A stretch of 64,000 bases of DNA from [Clostridium] leptum DSM 753 (GTDB taxonomy: Bacteria > Bacillota > Clostridia > Oscillospirales > Acutalibacteraceae). A program made the translations under genes and the position numbers. The notes under the pieces are model-generated. The model ran no database searches, had not been told where the DNA came from, and saw only the letters and a program-made list of their open reading frames with translations. Below are positions 50,538 to 60,035 of the stretch, in pieces. The stretch spans positions 310,001 to 374,000 of the forward strand of contig DS480350.1 of the NCBI GenBank assembly GCA_000154345.1, in the 5' to 3' direction. Each line of letters begins with the position of its first letter. The stretch's first letter is position 1.

Positions 50538-52706
50538 TTATTGCTTCGGCTCTTTCATGGTCAAGCCAATCCGTTTTTTAACCGGGTCTGCATTGAGAAC
50601 CCAGACCTTGACGATGTCCCCGACCTTAAGCACCTCGCTGGGGTGCTTGATATATTTATTGCAGATTTGAGAGATGTGTACCAGCCCGTCCTGGTGCACG
50701 CCGATATCCACAAAGGCGCCGAAATCGATCACGTTGCGTACCGTGCCGGTAAGCTCCATGCCGGGCTTCAGGTCTTTCAGTTCCAAAATATCGGTGCGGA
50801 GCAAGGGGGGCGGCAGCTCGTCTCTGGGGTCCCGTCCAGGCTTTAGGAACTCCTTAACGATATCCTGGAGGGTCGGCACGCCTACGCCGATCTGCTGAGC
50901 CACCGATTCCTCCCCTAAGGCCGCCACCTTGTCTGCCAGGCCGGACAAGCTGCCGTTTTTCACGTCATCCTCCTCAAAGCCGCACAGCTTTAAAAGCTCC
51001 TTGGCGGCACCGTAGGATTCGGGATGGACGCCGGTGTTGTCCAGCACGTTTTTGCTTTCCGGCACCCGCAGAAAACCGGCGCACTGGACGAATGCCTTTG
51101 GCCCCAGCTTGTTGACCTTTTTCAGCTCGTTCCGGCTGGTAAAGGCCCCGTTTTCCTCCCGGTACTTGACGATGTTTTTCGAGACTGCGGCGCTCAGGCC
51201 GGAGATGCGCTCCAGCAGGGAGGGGGAAGCGGTGTTCAGATCCACGCCTACGTTGTTGACGCAGTCCTCCACCACGCCGCCCAAAGCTTCATCCAGCCGC
51301 TTTTTGGGCATGTCGTGCTGATACTGCCCCACGCCGATGGCCTTGGGATCGATTTTTACCAGCTCCGCCAGAGGGTCCTGAAGCCGGCGGGCGATGGAGA
51401 CGGCGCTCCGCAGGGTCAGGTCGAACTGAGGAAATTCCTCCGCCGCAAGCTTGGAGGCGGAATATACCGACGCGCCGGCCTCGCTGACCACCATATAGGC
51501 GCAGCGTTCCTTGTCCTGCTGGGGAAGGTTCGACAGCACCTCCGCGGTGAACATTTCCGTTTCCTTAGAGGCGGTGCCGTTGCCGATGGCGATGACCTCC
51601 ACCTGGTATTTCTGAATCATCCGGGATACCAGGGCTTTGGCCTCCTGAACCCGGGACTGGGAATGTGTGGGATAAATGACGCCGGTATCCAGTACCCGGC
51701 CGGTGGCGTCCACCACCGCTACCTTGCAGCCGGTGCGGTAGCCCGGGTCAAGGCCCATCGCCACCTTGCCCTTGACAGGCGGCTGCATCAAAAGGTTTCT
51801 CAGATTCACGCTGAATACCTTAATGGCGGCCTCCTGGGCGTTCTCCGACAGGGTAGAGCGCAGCTCCCGTTCCACCGACGGAAAGATCAGGCGGGTGTAG
51901 GCGTCCAGGGCGGCCTCCGAGACCGCCTCATAGCAGGGGGAAGGCCCTTTGAGCGCCACGGAATTGACGATATTCATGGCCTTGTCCTGGTCCAGTTCAA
52001 GAGAAACCTTTAAAAATTCTTCCCGTTCTCCCCGGTCGATGGCCAAGACCCGGTGGCCGGCGATTTTTGCCGCCGGCTCCCGGTAATCGTAATATTGAGA
52101 GTAAACCGAATCCTCATCAGGCTTCGCCGCCCTGGATACGACTACGCCCTGTGACAGGGCGATCACCCTGAGGCGCCGGCGGATGCCCGCGTCGTCGGAG
52201 ATTTCCTCCGCGATAATGTCCAGGGCGCCGGATAAAGCGTCCTCCGGGGTTTCCACTTCCTTTTCCGGGTTGACAAATTCCGCCGCCATATCGATGGGAT
52301 AGGGAGAATCCTTTTCCTGGGCATAGATCCGCTGGGCTAAAGGCTCCAGTCCCCGTTCCTTCGCCTTGGTGGCACGGGTCATCCGTTTAGGCCGGTAAGG
52401 CCGGTAAATGTCCTCTACCTCCGCCAGCGTGGCGGCGGCGTCCAGGGCGGCCTGGAGCTCCCCGGTCATAGCTTCCTGGGCGGCGATGGCCTCGCCGACC
52501 TCCTCTTTTCTTTTTTGCAGGTTTCTTAAGTAGTCCAGGCGTTCGCTGAGCTCCCGGATCACCTGGTCATCAAGGGTGCCGTGGGCTTCCTTGCGGTAAC
52601 GGGCGATAAAGGGGATGGTGTTTCCCTCATCCAGAAGCTGGATAACATTGTTCACCTGCCAGGGCTGTAAGTGAAATTGATCGCAGAGTACGGTGGTAAA
52701 ATCCAT
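50538..52706 (-). CDS. tex: Tex-family S1 RNA-binding protein
   Basis: 722 residues. N-terminal helical Tex domain, YqgF-like RNase-H fold (KVAMGLDPGYRTGCKVAVVD), HhH motifs (GVDLNTASPSLLERISGLS) and C-terminal S1 domain (MELTGTVRNVIDFGAFVDIGVHQDGLVHIS). Tex binds nucleic acid and assists transcription and translation. Full length; starts after AGGAGGACTCAGCT. The HGSNAT-like gene lies 70 bases upstream on the same strand. Confidence 0.96.
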   Translation of the reverse strand: MDFTTVLCDQFHLQPWQVNNVIQLLDEGNTIPFIARYRKEAHGTLDDQVIRELSERLDYLRNLQKRKEEVGEAIAAQEAMTGELQAALDAAATLAEVEDIYRPYRPKRMTRATKAKERGLEPLAQRIYAQEKDSPYPIDMAAEFVNPEKEVETPEDALSGALDIIAEEISDDAGIRRRLRVIALSQGVVVSRAAKPDEDSVYSQYYDYREPAAKIAGHRVLAIDRGEREEFLKVSLELDQDKAMNIVNSVALKGPSPCYEAVSEAALDAYTRLIFPSVERELRSTLSENAQEAAIKVFSVNLRNLLMQPPVKGKVAMGLDPGYRTGCKVAVVDATGRVLDTGVIYPTHSQSRVQEAKALVSRMIQKYQVEVIAIGNGTASKETEMFTAEVLSNLPQQDKERCAYMVVSEAGASVYSASKLAAEEFPQFDLTLRSAVSIARRLQDPLAELVKIDPKAIGVGQYQHDMPKKRLDEALGGVVEDCVNNVGVDLNTASPSLLERISGLSAAVSKNIVKYREENGAFTSRNELKKVNKLGPKAFVQCAGFLRVPESKNVLDNTGVHPESYGAAKELLKLCGFEEDDVKNGSLSGLADKVAALGEESVAQQIGVGVPTLQDIVKEFLKPGRDPRDELPPPLLRTDILELKDLKPGMELTGTVRNVIDFGAFVDIGVHQDGLVHISQICNKYIKHPSEVLKVGDIVKVWVLNADPVKKRIGLTMKEPKQ

Positions 52707-52776
52707 AGCTGAGTCCTCCTAAGCAATAGGTAACGATATAATTGCAGTCGAGCCGCGAGGCGCGGAGCCAATCCGG

Positions 52777-53547
52777 CTAAAGGGAAATGATCCAGGAAAT
52801 CAAAGTGCACACGCCGAAGATCAGCGGCTGGTGAATAAGATATAAAATCAGGGCGTGGCGGCCCATCCAGCTCAGGGATGTAAACCGCAGACGATAGGTA
52901 AAGTCCGGGAACTTGCCGTTCCTGGCCCAGCGGCCGATGTAGGTGCCGCAGAAAAAGAGAAAGATCCAAGGGAACAGAGGGAAATAGTCGGCGGAAAAGA
53001 AATCGGCGCGATGGATGCCCAGAGGGAACAGCCAGCCGAATTCATACCATCCGGCTGGAATTTTCCACGCCAGAGTGCCGGGCAGGCCGAGGTATCCGTC
53101 GGATACCGGCATGGTGATTAAGAAAAGCACCGCGCAGACGGCCAGGCCCAAGATCAGGGGGATCCTGTCCCAAAGCTTCTGCCCCAGGCCGAAGACGATC
53201 ATGCAGACCGACAGCATATGCAGGATCCCGAATACGATCAGCTCGCTGGGAATGATAAAATAGGTCACCAGGGTCAGCGCCAGAGCCACGCCCAGAAGCT
53301 TCAGGCCTCGGATCAGATTGCTGTGGGAAAGCTGGCTGGAAATTCCTGAAATGAGGATAAAAAGCCCGGCGAAAAAAGGCTCCGCCGGAGAGAAGAACAC
53401 CAGCAGCTTGGTTCCAAGCTCCCAATGGAACAGCATGGACATGGTGTAAAAGGCGTGATAAAAAATCATCAGCAGAACGCAAAGGCCCCGGATTTCATCC
53501 ATCAGATGGATGCGGCCCTTCCGGCTGATTCTAGCGGCAGCGGGCAA
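52777..53547 (-). CDS. DUF1624/HGSNAT-like membrane acyltransferase
   Basis: About 256 residues with seven to eight membrane helices. The opening (RIHLMDEIRGLCVLLMIFYHAFY) has the conserved Asp/Glu-x-x-Arg-G and H of heparan-glucosaminide acetyltransferase-like proteins (DUF1624). Short family members are common in Firmicutes and their acceptor is unknown. Start choice is uncertain: TTG at 53547 after AGGTGATCGC, TTG at 53580, or ATG at 53502. Upstream of tex. Confidence 0.82.
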   Translation of the reverse strand: MPAAARISRKGRIHLMDEIRGLCVLLMIFYHAFYTMSMLFHWELGTKLLVFFSPAEPFFAGLFILISGISSQLSHSNLIRGLKLLGVALALTLVTYFIIPSELIVFGILHMLSVCMIVFGLGQKLWDRIPLILGLAVCAVLFLITMPVSDGYLGLPGTLAWKIPAGWYEFGWLFPLGIHRADFFSADYFPLFPWIFLFFCGTYIGRWARNGKFPDFTYRLRFTSLSWMGRHALILYLIHQPLIFGVCTLISWIISL

Positions 53548-53893
53548 GCGATCACCTGTTTCGTTATCAGATTGGACCAAGATAAAACGAGATAGTCCTA
53601 ATTTTTAGAATACCATAAAAGTAAAAAAAACGCCACGCTTTTTTGGCCTTTTTCTCAGGCCTTTCCGCTGGCCTTTTCGATTGTTTTCTGAAAAACGGCT
53701 TTCCAGCGAGCCCAAGGAAAAGCAAAAGCGGAACCGGGCGGCTGGAAAGCCGGCCTCTCGGTGAGAAAACGGTTTGATCGGCTCAGGAAAGGCGGAAGCA
53801 ATGATGCTGCTGTGCAGGACCGGCCTTTTTTGCTTGAGATGAAAAAGGGGAAGGGGCGGCGCGAATTCCGCGCCGCCCCTTTGAGAGAGTGGA
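53548..53893. other. Gene-free stretch upstream of DUF1624
   Basis: About 345 bases, GC-rich, no gene. Contains the Gfo/Idh/MocA terminator (53841-53882). Confidence 0.5.
53841..53882 (-). terminator. Terminator of the LacI-epimerase-Gfo operon
   Basis: AAGGGGCGGCGCG-AATTC-CGCGCCGCCCCTT stem; on the minus strand it is followed by CCCCTTTTT. Confidence 0.88.
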
Positions 53894-54949
53894 TCAAAAA
53901 ATATCTGTAACAACTTGGTTGGTGTCAGCTGAACGAAACGCCGCTTCCATCACTTTCATAACCTTCATCACCTGCTCATGGGTGACAAGCTGGGCCTCCT
54001 CTCCGCGAATGGCCTTAGCCACGTTGCGGTAGAAGTCCCTTACGTCGGAGTGCAGGACCGGCAGGGGATATTCTAAAATGGTGTCGTCCGTCCGGGGAGC
54101 CATGGTCTTGGTCAGACCGGCGGCGGTCACGACGGGAACCGCGTCCCGGTTTTCCCAATCGGATACCATGACGATCCTGCCGTTTTCCGCGAACCAGTCG
54201 GGCATAACAGCGGTGCCGTTGTTTCCCTGCATATACCAGCGGGGCAGATTGATGAAATTGCTGGTGCCTACCTCGACCTGGACGTTGAGCCCGCCCTCAA
54301 AATCCAGGAAGATTTTGAAGCCGTCGTCCACATCGTCGTTGGTCACATGGGATAAAATAGCGTAAACGGAGCGCAGGGGTTTCTCAACCATCATCATGAT
54401 CTGGTCCAGCATATGGACGCCCCAATCCAGCACCATGCCGCCGCCGTGCACCTTGGCGTTGCGCCAATCGCCGGGAATCCCGCGGGAGCCGTGGACTCTG
54501 GTCTCGATATTGAACACAGGGCCCAAAGTGCCCTCGTCGTAGATTTTTTTCATAGTGAGGAAATCCTCATCCCACCGGCGGTTTTGATGGACGGTAAACA
54601 AAACTCCGTTTTTCTTAGAAGCGTCGATCATATCCTGGAGCTGCCGGCTGTTCAAGGCTACCGGCTTTTCACAGATAACGTTTTTACCGGCTTCCATCGC
54701 CTGGATGCACACATCCCGGTGCTGATCATTGGGAATCGCCACAGTCACCAGGTCTACCTGGGGATCGTTGAGCACCTCCTCAAAGGAGCTGTAAGCGTGA
54801 AGCCCCTTTTCCTCCGCCAGCAGGTTTCTGCCGGGAAGAATGTCGTACACTCCCAGAAGGTTAATTTCCTCCATGGTTTTAAGCTGCTGAGTATGCCAGC
54901 CCCCCATGCCGCCATACCCAATGATAACAGTGCCGCATTTTGCAATCAT
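53894..54949 (-). CDS. Gfo/Idh/MocA-family oxidoreductase
   Basis: 351 residues. Rossmann start GTVIIGYGGMGGWHTQQL, the VICEKPVALNSRQL cofactor motif (EKP near residue 94), and the C-terminal GFO_IDH_MocA_C domain. It oxidises or reduces a cyclic polyol or sugar at one carbon; substrate unknown. Start overlaps the sugar epimerase stop (ATGA), so the two are coupled, with LacI upstream in the same transcript. Confidence 0.94.
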   Translation of the reverse strand: MIAKCGTVIIGYGGMGGWHTQQLKTMEEINLLGVYDILPGRNLLAEEKGLHAYSSFEEVLNDPQVDLVTVAIPNDQHRDVCIQAMEAGKNVICEKPVALNSRQLQDMIDASKKNGVLFTVHQNRRWDEDFLTMKKIYDEGTLGPVFNIETRVHGSRGIPGDWRNAKVHGGGMVLDWGVHMLDQIMMMVEKPLRSVYAILSHVTNDDVDDGFKIFLDFEGGLNVQVEVGTSNFINLPRWYMQGNNGTAVMPDWFAENGRIVMVSDWENRDAVPVVTAAGLTKTMAPRTDDTILEYPLPVLHSDVRDFYRNVAKAIRGEEAQLVTHEQVMKVMKVMEAAFRSADTNQVVTDIF

Positions 54950-55905
54950 TGTGTCATACCCACCTTTTCTTGAATAATAATGTCTTTTAGAAATCCGCAG
55001 GCCTTGGCTAACCCCTCCGACCGGTTCATTAAACCGTCCTCATGCTCCACGCTGATCACATGGTCATAGCCTGCCAGCCGCAGATTGCTGATCATATCTT
55101 TCCAATACAGCGGGCCGTTGCCGTAGCCAACGCTTCGGAAGTTCCAGGACCGCGTTTCCTGTTCCCGGTAAGGCTTGGTGTCCAGCACGCCGTTGACCGC
55201 CGTATTGTAAGGATCAATTTTAGTATCCTTGGCGTGAAAATGAAAAATCGCGCCCTTTAAGGCCCGGATTACCGCGATAGGATCCATGCCCTGCCAGATC
55301 AGATGGCTGGGATCCAAATTGGCGCCGATCTGCTCTCCCACGGCGCGACGCAGGCGCAGGAGCGACTCTGTATGGTAGACGCAGAAGCCCGGATGCATTT
55401 CCAGAGCGATTTGAGTAACGCCGTGCTCAGCGGCGAAGGCCGCCGTTTCCCGCCAATAGGGAATGAGGACCTGGTTCCATTGGTAGTCCAGAATCTCCTG
55501 AAAATCCTCCGGCCAGGGACAGGTGACCCAGTTGGGATAGTGGGCGTCAGGATCGCTGCCGGGGCAGCCGGAAAAGGTGTTGATTCGGCGGAGCCCCAGC
55601 CGCTGGGCCAGCAGGATCGTGTCCCGTATGGTTTTATCATAGGCCCGGGCCGTCTCAGGATTGGGATGGACCGGATTGCCATGACAGCTTAAGGCGCTGA
55701 TTTCCATGTGGTGTCTGTCAATGGTCCGCTGAAATTCCCGCAGAGCGCCGGCGTCATTCAAAAGAATCTCCGGGTTGGCGTGGGAATGTCCGGCGGTGCC
55801 GCCGCAGCCCAGCTCTACCGCCTGGACGCCAAGGCCCTGCAAATAATCCAGCGCCGTTTCCAAGGGCTGATGGTCTAGGATCGCGGTGAAAACGCCTAGC
55901 TTCAT
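54946..55905 (-). CDS. Sugar phosphate isomerase/epimerase (xylose-isomerase-like TIM barrel)
   Basis: 319 residues. MKLGVFTAILDHQPLETALDYLQGLGVQAVELGCGG fits the AP-endonuclease-2/IolE-like fold; metal ligands are seen in LEMHPGF, GANLDPSHLIW, FHAKDTKI and SVEHEDG. Likely isomerises or epimerises a sugar acid or inositol-type keto intermediate. Overlaps LacI at the start (ATGA) and the Gfo gene at the stop. Confidence 0.93.
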   Translation of the reverse strand: MKLGVFTAILDHQPLETALDYLQGLGVQAVELGCGGTAGHSHANPEILLNDAGALREFQRTIDRHHMEISALSCHGNPVHPNPETARAYDKTIRDTILLAQRLGLRRINTFSGCPGSDPDAHYPNWVTCPWPEDFQEILDYQWNQVLIPYWRETAAFAAEHGVTQIALEMHPGFCVYHTESLLRLRRAVGEQIGANLDPSHLIWQGMDPIAVIRALKGAIFHFHAKDTKIDPYNTAVNGVLDTKPYREQETRSWNFRSVGYGNGPLYWKDMISNLRLAGYDHVISVEHEDGLMNRSEGLAKACGFLKDIIIQEKVGMTQ

Positions 55906-56918
55906 GTGCCTTCCTCCTCTGGTTTTACAGCTTTTCGGGTGGTTTCCCGGAAAATTAACTCGTGAGGTACAAAGATGGTCTTGCTGGGAGCGGTTAAATC
56001 CTCCATTTTTTCAAACAGCAGCTCAGTTGCCAGCTTTCCCATCAGATAGCCGGGCTGCTGTATCGTGCTCAAGGTCGGGGTAATCATCCGGGAGATGTCC
56101 GTGTTGTCAAAACCAAACACATCCACGTCTCTGCCGGGGATTTTTTGGAGACGCAGGAGCCGCTGAACCACGCCGGCTGCAATCACGTCGGAAATAGCAA
56201 AAATGGCGGTGGGCGGATCGGAAAGAGCCATCAGCCGCCCGCAGGCCTCCGCGCCGGAATCGAAGGAGGAATCGCACGGCTGCAAATACTCGGGACGAAT
56301 CGGCAGGCCGAATTGGGCTAACGCCCTTTTGTAGCCCTGGCCCCTGAGCTTTCCGTGAGAGGCCTCCGGCTCATATACCAAGGCGATCTTTCGGTGCCCC
56401 GCCTGTATCAGAGAGGATACCGCGTCATAAGCCGCTCTCACATTGTCGATAGTCACCGCCGAGGCTTTGGCACCCTCCAGACTGCTGATGCAGAAGGTGA
56501 TAGGATATTTTTTTGAAAGCCGGTCAATGGCCTCCGGCGTCTGCTCAGAATTAAAAAAGATAATTCCGTCAATACTCTTGTTGTATAGAAACTCTATGTA
56601 GCTTTGCTCAATCTGAGGGTCGCTTCTGGTGGTGGACATCATCACCTGATAGCCTCTGGCCTGAACGCTTTCCTCGATTCCCTGCATGACGCTGGAAAAA
56701 AACTGGTTGAGAACCGACGGCAGAAGCACTAGGATTTTTTTGGTTGCGCTGACCCGAAGATTCCGGCCTAGCGTGTTAGGGGTATAATCCAGCTCCTTGA
56801 CCACTTTTAATACATGCTCCTTTGTCTTTAGAGCGACGCGCTTATCGTGGTTCAGCACCCTGGAAACGGTGGCAACAGATACGTTTGCCGCTTGAGCGAC
56901 CTCTTTAATCGTCAGCAT
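55902..56918 (-). CDS. LacI-family transcriptional regulator (first)
   Basis: 338 residues from ATG 56918 (MLTIKEVAQAANVSVATVSRVLNHD), a full HTH plus hinge; the sugar-binding domain follows at about 60-330. The ATG follows AAAGGTGACGTTT; an upstream start is not supported. It heads the epimerase-Gfo operon. A near-palindromic TGTAATCGTTTACA lies 15 bases upstream, a likely self-operator. Confidence 0.96.
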   Translation of the reverse strand: MLTIKEVAQAANVSVATVSRVLNHDKRVALKTKEHVLKVVKELDYTPNTLGRNLRVSATKKILVLLPSVLNQFFSSVMQGIEESVQARGYQVMMSTTRSDPQIEQSYIEFLYNKSIDGIIFFNSEQTPEAIDRLSKKYPITFCISSLEGAKASAVTIDNVRAAYDAVSSLIQAGHRKIALVYEPEASHGKLRGQGYKRALAQFGLPIRPEYLQPCDSSFDSGAEACGRLMALSDPPTAIFAISDVIAAGVVQRLLRLQKIPGRDVDVFGFDNTDISRMITPTLSTIQQPGYLMGKLATELLFEKMEDLTAPSKTIFVPHELIFRETTRKAVKPEEEGT

Positions 56919-56932
56919 AAACGTCACCTTTC

Positions 56933-56946
56933 TGTAATCGTTTACA
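56933..56946. promoter_or_regulatory. LacI-type operator at the regulator's start
   Basis: TGTAATCGTTTACA, half-sites TGTAA/TTACA around a central CG. Confidence 0.6.
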
Positions 56947-57058
56947 AGCGAATTATAAAACATCCTCCCTTAATTTTCAATTGACAAATCCCACAGGATT
57001 TAAGTGGGAATTTTGACCGTATTTACTAGGAAAAATCAGGATGAGAGAGAAAAAGAAA

Positions 57059-57122
57059 GCACAGCAAAATCGGACAAAACGGCAGGACCAAAAGCCAGCC
57101 TGAATTGTCCAATTTTGCTGTG
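57059..57122 (-). terminator. Terminator of the GNAT gene
   Basis: ACAGCAAAAT with ATTTTGCTGT and GGACAA with TTGTCC, long stem; minus-strand tail is CTTTCTTTTTCT. Confidence 0.8.
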
Positions 57123-57127
57123 TTTTG

Positions 57128-57141
57128 TGTAAACGATTAAA
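57128..57141. promoter_or_regulatory. Second LacI-type site overlapping the GNAT stop
   Basis: TGTAAACGATTAAA; its first 12 bases are the exact reverse complement of 56935-56946 in the first operator. It lies 195 bases from that site. Confidence 0.5.
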
Positions 57142-57565
57142 CCTTCTTTTTCATAGAAATGTGGGGAACATGCTCATCGGGATAAGTGGAGCCAAAGGCC
57201 TGGTAACCGTTTTTCTCATAAAATCCCTGGGCCTGCACCTGGGCGGAAAGCTGAAGCTCCCTGGCGCCCAGCTCCCTGGCCTTTTCTTCCAGCTTTTTCA
57301 AAACCAGAGAGCCAATGTGCTGTTTTCGATAATCCCTTTCCACCGCGATTCTTCCCAGGTGGTAGCAGCCTGAGCCGGCCGGCGTTTCGAACACTCGTCC
57401 GGTTCCGCAGGGAAAGCCGCCTTCAGAGATCAGCACGTGCCAAGCGGTGCGGTCAATGTCGTCAAACTCATTTTGGAAGCCCTGCTCGGTTATGAAGACC
57501 TTCCTTCGAAGCTCCTTGGCCAGGGGCAGAGCGTCTAAGCCCCGGGAAAATTGAATTTGATACAA
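57137..57565 (-). CDS. GNAT acetyltransferase (YjcF/ElaA-like)
   Basis: 142 residues. RRKVFITEQGFQNEFDDID is characteristic of the YjcF/ElaA set; the acetyl-CoA loop is RIAVERDYRKQHIGSLVLKKLEEKA, the tail QAQGFYEKNGYQAFGSTY. Acceptor unknown. Lies between the LacI operon and the M55 peptidase on the same strand. Confidence 0.9.
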   Translation of the reverse strand: MYQIQFSRGLDALPLAKELRRKVFITEQGFQNEFDDIDRTAWHVLISEGGFPCGTGRVFETPAGSGCYHLGRIAVERDYRKQHIGSLVLKKLEEKARELGARELQLSAQVQAQGFYEKNGYQAFGSTYPDEHVPHISMKKKV

Positions 57566-57609
57566 GCTATCACCTCAATTGCCTCTTTACAGGCGGATTT
57601 TTCTCAAAG

Positions 57610-58425
57610 CTAAACATCCAGCCAGTTGCAGCAGGCGTCGTTTACCAGCTCCCACATCTTATGCAGGTCGCCGCCTTTCAGCTCATAGGTTTTGTCGTCT
57701 ATGGCGGCAATGCCCGGCAAGGCCTTTATTTCAGGCCGAACCTGGCCCCGGAAAGTAAACCTTAAGGTGTAAGGCGCCTGAAGCGTTACAGGAGCGATTT
57801 CAGAGGCGTGCTTTACCGCGTCTCTGGCCTGACGGTAAATTTCCTCCTGTGTTTCACAGGCGGGATAACACACGGCGGTGTTCCGGTAGCCGGAGGATTC
57901 CTTCACTACGGCGCAGCGGGTGTCTGGGGAGAGAGCCAGGGCTTCCTTTTTCGCCGCCAGATCGCCGGTAACCAGAAGCAAGGGGACGCCGTATTGGCCG
58001 GCGATCAAAGCTTCCATACCGATTTCACCAACATCGATGCCGTTAACGGTAAACATGCCGTCGGAAAGCCAGTAGGCGTGGCAGAGCACGGAATCCCTTG
58101 TGAAGGGCATCGCATGGTTGCCAAGCATGAACAAGCCGTCATAGCTTTTACCCATGCGAAACTCCTCGGTCAAAACAGGAGGCTTGCCTGCGATATGGCG
58201 CACATAAGCGGGCAGGCGGTCGGTAAAGATATTGCGTCCGCTTTCGTGCATGTCATAAACGACAATCTCATCGACGCCGCCGTCATGGGCGCCTTCCACC
58301 GCCGCCAGCAAGTCGCCCATCAGAAGCTCGCGGGCTTCGTCATAGGCGGGGTTGCCTGGCTTTGTCTGGGCCCAATGATAAACGCCGGTTAACCCTTCGA
58401 TATCGGACACCATAAAAATTCTCAC
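57610..58425 (-). CDS. M55-family D-aminopeptidase (DppA-like)
   Basis: 271 residues. Zn ligands look present: VSDIEGLTGV (Asp8, Glu10), YDMHESGRNI, a GNHAMPF His and LCHAYWLSD. M55 DppA-type enzymes release D-amino acids, from peptidoglycan turnover. Start GTG at 58425 after AAAGGGGGATTTGCT. Own promoter at 58470-58498. Confidence 0.93.
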   Translation of the reverse strand: MRIFMVSDIEGLTGVYHWAQTKPGNPAYDEARELLMGDLLAAVEGAHDGGVDEIVVYDMHESGRNIFTDRLPAYVRHIAGKPPVLTEEFRMGKSYDGLFMLGNHAMPFTRDSVLCHAYWLSDGMFTVNGIDVGEIGMEALIAGQYGVPLLLVTGDLAAKKEALALSPDTRCAVVKESSGYRNTAVCYPACETQEEIYRQARDAVKHASEIAPVTLQAPYTLRFTFRGQVRPEIKALPGIAAIDDKTYELKGGDLHKMWELVNDACCNWLDV

Positions 58426-58469
58426 AGCAAATCCCCCTTTTACGATTTAAAACGTTTTTTTGCACCTTT

Positions 58470-58498
58470 ATTTTACTCCGAATATGCTAAAATGTAAA
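58470..58498 (-). promoter_or_regulatory. Promoter of the M55 gene
   Basis: Minus strand TTTACA, 17-base spacer, TAAAAT, 45 bases before the GTG start. Confidence 0.65.
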
Positions 58499-58593
58499 TA
58501 CCAGATCCCCTTTGCGTACCGAAAAAGGCAAACGGATTCAGGCCGGCCGTCTCCTGATTTTTCTCAAGGGACTTTACCAAAGAGCTGTTATGA

Positions 58594-58622
58594 TTGACTT
58601 TTTTTTGTGCGGCTTTTATAAT
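58594..58622 (+). promoter_or_regulatory. Promoter of the second SDR
   Basis: TTGACT, 17-base spacer, TATAAT; the likely RNA start falls just before the GAACAATGTTC dyad. Confidence 0.75.
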
Positions 58623-58634
58623 AAATATAAAAAA

Positions 58635-58661
58635 GAACAATGTTCCGTATTAAAGAACAAT
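58635..58661. promoter_or_regulatory. Operator-like GAACAAT repeats
   Basis: Palindrome GAACAATGTTC (58635) and a second GAACAAT exactly 20 bases later, just downstream of the SDR -10 box. The IclR gene 1.5 kb downstream is the nearest regulator candidate. Confidence 0.5.
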
Positions 58662-58760
58662 AAATGGGCTGAAGCAGCGGAAGCCGCCGCTGTGACATAA
58701 AAGGGTAACCGCCCCTTTGGGTGCGGCGGAAAATTTTATCATCAGAAAGGGTTGGAGACA

Positions 58761-59495
58761 ATGGAAAAGCTTTTAGTGGGAAAAACCGCTATCGTGACGG
58801 GAGCGGCCAGGGGCATCGGAAAGGCAGTGGCATTGAAATTCGCCCGGGAGGGCGCTGATGTCGTAATGCTGGATATTCTGGAAAAGGAACTGAAGGAATC
58901 CAAGGCTGAGGTAGAGGCGTTTGGAACCAAGGTGGAGGCGATCGCGGCGGATTTAACGGTGGAAGGCTTGGTAATGGATACGGTAGATACTGTAGTGCGG
59001 AAATTCGGCACAGTGGATATTTTAATGAATTGCGCCGGAATCTCCCGGGAAATGCCCCTGAATGAAATGTCCATGGAAACCTTTGATAAAATCATGGAGG
59101 TCAATCTCCGCTCGGTAGTGCTGATGATTAAAGCGGTTCTGCCGATCATGATCCAAAATAAATGCGGAAATATCTGCTCCATCGCCTCCGGAGCGGCTCT
59201 CCGGGGACTGCCGGGCAGCTCCGCTTATTCCGCCTCTAAGGCAGCGCTGCTCTGCCTGAGCCAGGCTCTGGGCGATGAGCAGCGGCCTAACGGAATCCGG
59301 GTTAATGTGATTTGTCCCGGCCCGGTAGATACGGAAATGTTCCAGAAATCCGCGGCGAGGGAATTTATTTTAAAAGCGGGCGGGGATCTGTTTTCCCCGG
59401 ATACTGTGGCCAACGGCGCTCTGTTTTTAGTGTCCGAGCTTTCCCAGGGCGTCAGCAGCCAGGTGCTGACGATGCGCGGCTTTAACCGGTGGTAA
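58761..59495 (+). CDS. SDR oxidoreductase (FabG/3-oxoacyl-reductase-like)
   Basis: 244 residues from ATG 58761 (MEKLLVGKTAIVTGAARGIGK). TGAARGIG cofactor loop, NCAGIS, catalytic SAYSASKAA and CPGPVDTEMF. Could act on a sugar alcohol, gluconate-type keto acid or acyl substrate; the regulators nearby favour a carbohydrate. A TTG nine bases earlier overlaps the ribosome site. Own promoter; followed by a terminator at 59746. Confidence 0.92.
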   Translation: MEKLLVGKTAIVTGAARGIGKAVALKFAREGADVVMLDILEKELKESKAEVEAFGTKVEAIAADLTVEGLVMDTVDTVVRKFGTVDILMNCAGISREMPLNEMSMETFDKIMEVNLRSVVLMIKAVLPIMIQNKCGNICSIASGAALRGLPGSSAYSASKAALLCLSQALGDEQRPNGIRVNVICPGPVDTEMFQKSAAREFILKAGGDLFSPDTVANGALFLVSELSQGVSSQVLTMRGFNRW

Positions 59496-59745
59496 ACACC
59501 TAATTTAAGCACCTAAGAACCAGAGAAGCCTTCTGCAAACAGAACTGGCTGTCGGAGATATTCCGGGGGGCAGGCTGGTTTTTCTGCCGAGAACAAGCCG
59601 GGAAAGGGGCCGGATTGTTCCCGGCTTGCCCAGTCAAGCTCTCTTTCCCGCTCATAGATGCTCTTAACGGGGGACATGGATTCTGGGGCTGGCGTTCCCG
59701 CTGACGGCCAAACAGCAGTGCATAATGAATTAACGGGAGCAAAAC

Positions 59746-59790
59746 AAAAACTCCGGGATGGAAGCATCGCTTCCATCCCGGAGTTTTTTT
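59746..59790 (+). terminator. Very strong terminator of the SDR
   Basis: 20-bp perfect stem AAAAACTCCGGGATGGAAGC/GCTTCCATCCCGGAGTTTTT, ATC loop, T run. Confidence 0.96.
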
Positions 59791-60035
59791 ATGGGAAGGG
59801 AAACCGCAGGCTTGTCCGAACTATCGAAGACGCTAGGGAAAGCTGTTTCAGTTCAAGAAATACCAACTGTGGTTTTTATTATGACGAACGACAGGCGTTT
59901 GATTCGGTTTTCTGCTGTTCTTGCTTTTTACCGCGCCGCCCTTTTCCCGCTGTTTAAAATAAATCGGCTGTGGTCCATAAAATATAATAAAAAGGTACTG
60001 TTGAAAAAATCCTGAAATCCTGTTATTGAAGTGCT

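Noticed and set aside
59658..59957. Plus-strand frame between SDR and IclR
   Set aside because: Crosses the perfect 20-bp terminator at 59746-59790.
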